Shown: positions 57,853 through 64,000 of the stretch, in pieces
Layout of the letters: each line of letters opens with the position of its first letter
Position numbering within the stretch: position 1 is the stretch's first letter
Origin: Echeneis naucrates
Lineage: Eukaryota > Chordata > Actinopteri > Carangiformes > Echeneidae
Assembly (NCBI RefSeq): GCF_900963305.1
Contig: NC_042518.1
Span: 537,548-601,547, forward strand
Length of the DNA stretch: 64,000 nt
Direction: 5' to 3'
Notes under the pieces: model-generated
Told to the model about the DNA's origin: nothing
The model's input: the letters and a program-made list of their open reading frames with translations, nothing else
Databases searched by the model: none
Translations under genes and position numbers: made by a program

Positions 57853-60800
57853 ATGAAGCCGCCCTCACAGCCTCAGTCTGCTCCCGGGAACAGCCTGGTG
57901 AGTTCAGATCGATTGTCGATCAGTGTGATCAGCTGATGTTTCTCGGTCCAGATGGAAACACGAACCGGAAACTACCAAAATAAATGACACTGAGCAGTGC
58001 TGAGGAAACAAAGGTTAAAGGAGTTCAAGTTAACACATGTATCTTACAAGAGAACAGTTCAAACCATTCAAATCTACATGTGATCAAAAGTCACACAATT
58101 AAAGATAAGTGACAGAAAATATTTAAAATGAGATTCATTACACGTGTTATATTATGATGATAAAATTATACACAGTGTCAACAGGCAGGATGTAAACAGA
58201 AGAACTGAAGCTTTAACTGGGTAATTTGGAACCACAGGTAACTAAACACAGCTTGGAATATTTATGATTACAGTTTAAAAGCAATTTCAAGTCAAGTCAT
58301 AAAGAAAAGTTTTGAAGAAAACTGAATGAAACAGGGTGAACTGGGTCCGACTGATTTATAAAATCTGAGTTATAAAGCAATATGCTCAGACAAAAATGTG
58401 TTTTGATTTGGAGGCCATACATATGATTATACGATATTCATATAATCATCAAATGTCTTCATTTCATCAACATTTCACATTCACAGTTTTATGAACATTT
58501 TAGAGTAATAACTTTAATCTTTAAATTAGAATTTTGTCATCTAACAGATTGAACAGTTCATCCTCAGGTCCTCAGTTCAGCTAAAGAAAAAGTGATAGTA
58601 ATAATCATCTGTTCTCTGTAGATGACTGATCTAATGTCCTCCGTCTTCAGGTATTTGAAGGTGTGTACAACAACACTCGGATGCTTCACTTCCTCACAGC
58701 GGTCGTGGTGAGTTTATGTTTTTGCTGGTGTCTCGGTCTGGTTGCCAAACTGATAGATGCTGGGAATGTCAGCTAAAGAATGACTGACGCTGTCCTCTCT
58801 GCTGATCTCAGGGATCCACCTGTGATGTGAGGGTGAAAAATGGCACAATCTACGAGGGGATTTTCAAGACCCTGAGTTCTCAGGTAAAAACTTCTTCATA
58901 CTCTGCATTATCTGTTCTTCACAGAAAGTGGTAACTGAACTGTGTTGAACTGAACTGTGCTCTCCGGTCAACCAGTGTGAGCTGGCTGTGGACGCTGTTC
59001 ACAAACAGAGTGATGGAGATGAAGAGGAGGGAGGAGGAGGGAGAAGACAGTCGTCAGTGCCCAGAATTGAGGATATCACTGACACCATGATCTTCAGCCC
59101 CGCTGACCTGGTCACCATGACCTGCAGGGACGTGGATCTAAACTTCGCTGTCCGAGGTAAAAGACTAACGGGAGGCCTGTTATATTATCGCCGTCATTAT
59201 TTCTGTGGTTCATAGAGATTTGTCACTCAGTTCTGTTTGGTTCTGTTGTGTGTTTACAGACACGTTCACGGACACGGCCATCAGCTCGTCTCGGGTCAAC
59301 GGAGAGCACAGGGAGAAGGTGCTGCAGAGGTGGGACGGAGACGGGAATGGAGAAAACTTTGAGCTGGAGTCAGACACAGTAAGGAAAACACAAACGCGTA
59401 CACCTATCAAAGTCTGCAGACAGGAAGTGAGCAGCTTGTTCTTTTTCACTCTTGTCAGTCAAACGGCTGGGATGCCAATGAGATGTTCAAGTTTAACGAG
59501 GAGGCACACGGTGTCAAGTCCACCTACGACTCCAGCCTCTCCATGTACACGTGAGTGAAACCGCCCATCAGGAAAAGGCTTCCAGTGAAAGTAGTTTCTG
59601 TTTCTTCTTCTTGTCTTGATTCTTATGTTGTTATGTTGTTTCTTTGGTTTTTCTGGGTTACAGTGATTTGATCTAGAAAGTAAGGAAAAGTCCTGTCTTT
59701 GCTTTTATCGTTTTCTCAGCTTCTATCCCAGATTACAGAGAACAGTCTTTATTGAGGCACAGAGAGAATCAGCTGATTCTGAAAATGTTGAAATTTGATT
59801 TTGTACATTTTACAAGGCAAGTAATTGGTTCAATTGGAAGCAGGCTTCATTTCCAACCTGACCTTGCTGATAATCTGGTCTTCCCAGCATGCCTTTGGAG
59901 AGGGGAAACTCTGAGGTTTACCGGCAGCGTGAGGCACGAGCAGCTCGTTTAGCCAGCGAGATCGAGAGCAGTCTGCAGTATCGACGCCGAGTTTCTTTAG
60001 AGAACGACGATGGAAAGAGTGAAGAGGAAAAATACAGCTCTGTTGTCCGAGACAGGGAGGACCGGGTCAGTCCTGGGTTCTCCCCCAGCAGCAGGTAAGA
60101 ACTGTGGTTGTGATTGTTAATGCCCAGAGCAGGTGATGTTAAAGAAAACCAGAGTAAATGTGGCTGAAGGTGGAGATCATATTGGTTGCAGGACTAAGGA
60201 GAAATCTGACTTTTCACTTCATCATTTTAACAGAACTTGTTGAAGTTTTCCTGTTTTCTTGTTTTCCAGGGAAGGTAAATACATCCAACGGGCTCGAGAG
60301 ATCAGCTCGTCTGCGAGCAGCATGCGGGCCGGAGCCTCCAATCGGCCCACAGCGGCGTCAGGCTCCTCCAGACACCCCCCGCCCAGCGCCTCTTCGCCCA
60401 AACCGCCCTCTGACAGGACCAGCCCGCTGTCCATCAGAACGGCCTTCTCTCCTCACCAGTCACAGAGCAGCCAGACTGCAACCGGCAGCCCGCCCTGCAC
60501 CAACCACGTTCTCCCACACTCCCTGTCACATCCTCAGGCGTTGACCGATGCCACCCGCTCATCCGTCAACGGAGGTAACAACAACTCTGACATCGGTCTG
60601 AGCAGGTCAGGAAGAGAAAACAGACATCACAGTCGAGGGCTCCAACCTTTTGTTGCCTCTTCAAGCCTTTATCTGCTTCAGTGTAGCGTTAGTGTGTAGT
60701 TTTTCAGTGTGTTGTGTGATTCTGCGTTTGACTTTGTTTCTCAATTTCAGTTGTGTTGAGAACATCCCCAAAATCCCAGAGATCTCAGAGAAACTTACGG

Positions 60801-63800
60801 CCGCCACACTCCCAGTCTTCTCCTGCAGGTACACACACAGTTTGTTGGTGTGTGACAGACCAGATGAGTGATGTTTCTTTTTTACGTGGGTCATTGAAGG
60901 TAACACCTTCTCTCATGATCAGATTGTTATCAGGCTGATTGAATTTGTGTTGGAACAGAATAATGAAGCTTCTGTTTCTGACACTTTCTCTCCTCCCTGG
61001 ATCAGTTCTGTTCTACCTGAACCACGTCTAGGCAGCTTCAGGTTTCAGATCAGGACCAGTTTGTCTCTTCCCCTTTAACCTCTCTCCATTTCTGTCTCTG
61101 TCTCAATCATCATGTCCGTCCTGCAGTCTCTCGCCCTATAAAACCAGACGCCCCTGCCCCGGAACCCCCCGTTGTTGGTCACGCCCACCTGGACTCCTCA
61201 GCCTCCACTGGCACCACAGCAACCGCCACCACTGCTGTCACCACATCCTCTAAACCCTCTTCTGGCCTCACTCCTCTCTTCCCTGTCAATGGTGAGACAT
61301 GATTGAGTAATTTCAGTCTGGACTCGAGGGGCTGCGGTTCAGACCTCAGACCAGACCGACTTATCTCATACAATAATAATAATAATAACAATAAGCTTTA
61401 TTTGTATAGCACCATTGAAAAGAATATTAAAAAGTATTTTACAGGAAAGAAAACTGAGAATGGATCATAAAAAACTGTAAACTGCCAGATGACGAGGTGT
61501 TAGATTAGATTAGATTAAACCAAATTCTGTATTTTGTGTTCGACTTCTGATGGAACATGCGACGTATTTCGGTGTCAGTCCAGAACGGACCTGACGAGTC
61601 AGGAAAAAAAAATTATCTCGTCAGGAGTCTGGCTGGTCCTGCTAATCTGAGACCAGCATCTAACACGTTCAGTTATAAATTCAACCTTTTCTCCTCCACA
61701 GTAAATGAAATCTTAAATTCAGCAGCTAAAGAGCGAATTGAGAATCTGTCCAGTCCACAGGACGGGAAGAGCAGCAAAGGTGAAACCCCTCAGTCCCTCA
61801 TCTTATCTGCTGGTGTTTTTCACCTGAAAAGACTAAAGTCCAGGTCCCGGTCTTTGAACACCTCTTCTTCTCTGCCTCCATCAGCTCCGGTTCAGCAGAG
61901 GTCTCAGCTGGAGGAGCTCCGCAAGTTTGGGAAAGAGTTCAGGGTGAGATCATGCTGAGGGTTTTATCAGAGACAGTGGGCTTCAGTCTGGACTGATTGG
62001 ATGAACCATCTGTCTGTCATGTGTGTTCTTCACTGGTTGCCTCCTGTGTCTCTCAGCTGCAGTCCAGTTCCTCCCCCTCAGTGAGTCCAGCATCTACAGA
62101 TCCTCCTCAGCTCAGCTCCGCCCCCCCTCCCAACTCCTCCTCCGGTCTGCCTAAACCTGCCGCCTCTGGCCAAGATCTGCAGCAGACTGCTGAGGCAGGC
62201 CCCCCTAACACCACAGCAGCTGCTCCGACCCCTCCAGCTCCACCTGGACTCCAGTCCTCCGGGCCGGAGGGGGGGCAGCCTGGGACGCCTCAGCCGGCCC
62301 AGACGGCCATCAGCGGCGAGGACGCCTGCTCAGAAAACAGCGAGTCTGAGTCTGTTGCTGCTGTGTAAGTAAAACCAATAATGGGTTTCCATGGAAACAT
62401 TATCCATCCCATACTCCCTGTGGACAGTCAGACCAGAAACTCTCATTTCCATAAATACTCAACTTTTACATTTTTCAGCTCCTTAAACAAGTCAAACTTC
62501 ATCTGTTCTGTTTCATGGTGGAAACAGCCGCAGCTCCGATGTGTTGAAAGGATGTTTACATTTTAACAGTCTGAACGTGTTTATGGTTTAATTTTGTGTC
62601 TTTTTTTTGCAGCCAAGTGAAAAACTCAACACTGAACCCAAATGCAAAGGAATTTCTTCCTGTTAAAGGAAACTCAGCACTGGTTAGTTTGTTGGACACA
62701 GTTTAGCACAGTATGAGCCAAATGATTGAATTTGCTCATTTTAGTATGAATCTTTTTTTCTGTGTCGGGACAGAAACCTGCCTCGACCCCAACTCCTCCT
62801 CGCCCGACTCCTCCCAGCCCGTCCGTGCTGCTGCCTCCTCCGGGACAGCAAGGAGGCGGAGCCATCTACAGCACTCCACCTGGACACTACCTGTCCTACA
62901 TCTCCCCCATCCCCATCCAAGGACACTCCATCCAGGTCTGAACTCACTTAAGTTTTTACTCTCTAAGAACGTAACAGCATCTCCAGCTGATGCTAACTGT
63001 GTCTTCTTCGTCTCCTCAGGCTCCTCAGATGTATCAGTACGCCATGTCGACTGTGAACCAGGGCAAATACCCCAGAGCCAAAGGTACACGCCACACACAC
63101 CTGCAGAGCTGGGCAATTACCTCAAACTGCTTATTTTGGTGGGAACTTAATCAGCAACAACATCATCAAACAAAAGAAAAATGGTTGGATTTTTTTAAAG
63201 CCCAAAGTCAGAAACATCAACTTCCATTTACAGTTATAGAGACGAGGGTCAGTGTGCTTCTGATACGCCATCTAACTGTTGACCAATGAACAATCTGGAT
63301 CGTTTACTTTTCATTTAACAATATTTTCTCAACATTTATCTGAAAAACGAGTCGACATTTAGCTGTTGTTGCTAACCCTGAACTCTGCTGATCCAGGCCC
63401 GGTGGTTGGACCCCGGCCAGAGCACCACACCTCCCCTGGCCCCCCCATGATCTCAGCAGCAGCTTCTGCAGCAGGACCCCAGCTGGTGGCTTCTCCTTAC
63501 CCCCTGTCCTACCTACAGTACGGTCAGGTGATCCAGGCCGTGCCCCCCCATTACCACGGACAGGTACTGAGACACTTTGCTGAAATACCCAAACATCATT
63601 TTCTTCGGTTCAAAACTTTCTGTTCTGTTTGTCAGACGGTCTACTCGATGCTGCAGGGGGGGACAAGGGTGCTAACATCTGGGGCCCCGCATCAGTCCAT
63701 TGGCCCGGGGCCCCAGTACCCAGGTCAGGCTGAGGGCCCCGGACCGCAACAAGCCATGTATGGTAAGTATCAGTTATGAACTCTGAAGTGAAGTGATGAA

Positions 63801-63968
63801 GTAATAACCTTTATTACCAACGACAGATTCACCAATCAAATCTCTCTCTCAGCTCCTCAGTCGTTCTCTCACCACTCAGCCTCCCTTCACCCCCCTCAAC
63901 CATCCAGCACCCCCACTGGGACTCAGCCGCCCCCCCAGCACACAGCACCCAGTCCAGGACACTCTCAG
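57853..63968 (+). CDS. atxn2l: Ataxin-2-like protein (3' end beyond window)
   Basis: Nineteen exons join in frame for 824 codons and the gene runs off the right edge: 57853-57897, 58651-58707, 58812-58883, 58976-59156, 59260-59378, 59459-59550, 59888-60094, 60270-60574, 60751-60828, 61127-61291, 61702-61779, 61885-61943, 62057-62364, 62613-62682, 62774-62935, 63020-63083, 63397-63563, 63636-63762, 63853-63968. The protein is an RNA-associated regulator of stress granules and P-bodies. It has an Lsm domain (from residue 16: VFEGVYNNTRMLHFLTAVVG), the LsmAD region (DTFTDTAI...NGWDANEMFKFNEE), RTSPKSQR, and a PAM2 motif STLNPNAKEF (594-603) that binds poly(A)-binding protein. No polyglutamine tract is visible. 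The donor at 60574 was preferred because it keeps the SPKSQR frame. The N-terminus is short for the family, so an upstream coding exon may be missed. Confidence 0.9.
61366..61460. repeat. Dispersed-repeat remnant with AAT microsatellite
   Basis: An AATAATAATAACAATAA tract leads into AAGCTTTATTTGTATAGCAC and later TTTTACAGG. This resembles the 'TTTATTTGTATAGCACCTTTCA...TTTACA' repeat remembered as common in teleosts. It lies in an atxn2l intron. Confidence 0.45.
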
Positions 63969-64000
63969 GTGGGTGTGTCCTTGTTGTCTGTTTGTCTCTG

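Noticed and set aside
60575-60606. Alternative atxn2l donor AGCAG|GTCAGG at 60605
   Set aside because: It would shift the next exon out of the frame that encodes the conserved SPKSQR segment. The donor after 60574 keeps it.

Overview
The window is vertebrate nuclear DNA, and almost certainly a ray-finned (teleost) fish. Genes have many short exons with GT-AG introns. Intergenic gaps are small. CpG-rich promoters alternate with AT-rich introns, and microsatellites and decayed dispersed repeats of the teleost kind are scattered throughout. Nine protein genes can be modelled, seven of them multi-exon. Six of the seven multi-exon models join into one complete open frame; the seventh, atxn2l, runs off the right edge.

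Layout: hsp70 copy A (+, 1752-3671); taok2 kinase (+, CDS 9493-16524); cdipt phosphatidylinositol synthase (+, 21541-23179); maz zinc-finger factor (+, 26139-29991); a nemo-like kinase, nlk (+, 32713-37395); tlcd3b/fam57b TLC-domain gene (+, 40950-42976); hsp70 copy B (-, 43781-45700); sh2b1 adaptor (+, 48590-54179); atxn2l (+, 57853 to beyond 63968). In human, TAOK2, CDIPT, MAZ and FAM57B lie in proximal 16p11.2, while SH2B1 and ATXN2L lie in distal 16p11.2. Here both sets share about 60 kb, which suggests the linkage is old.

The most striking feature is the pair of hsp70 genes. They form an inverted repeat that brackets taok2-cdipt-maz-nlk-tlcd3b. Their 639-residue proteins are identical. 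I could find only three synonymous differences in 1.96 kb. Identity stops abruptly at the start codon and about 37 bp past the stop. Promoters, 5' leader introns and 3' ends are otherwise unrelated, which is the pattern expected of recent gene conversion. Both leader exons consist largely of tandem repeats sharing a GGACC core.

Other points of note are a U12-type intron in nlk, two alternative C-terminal exons in sh2b1, clusters of GCTAAC/GTTAGC motifs at five promoters, and CRE palindromes at two promoters. I saw no RNA genes, CRISPR arrays or intact mobile elements, and no evidence of a wholly new biological system. Gene identities rest on remembered family sequences, not on a search.
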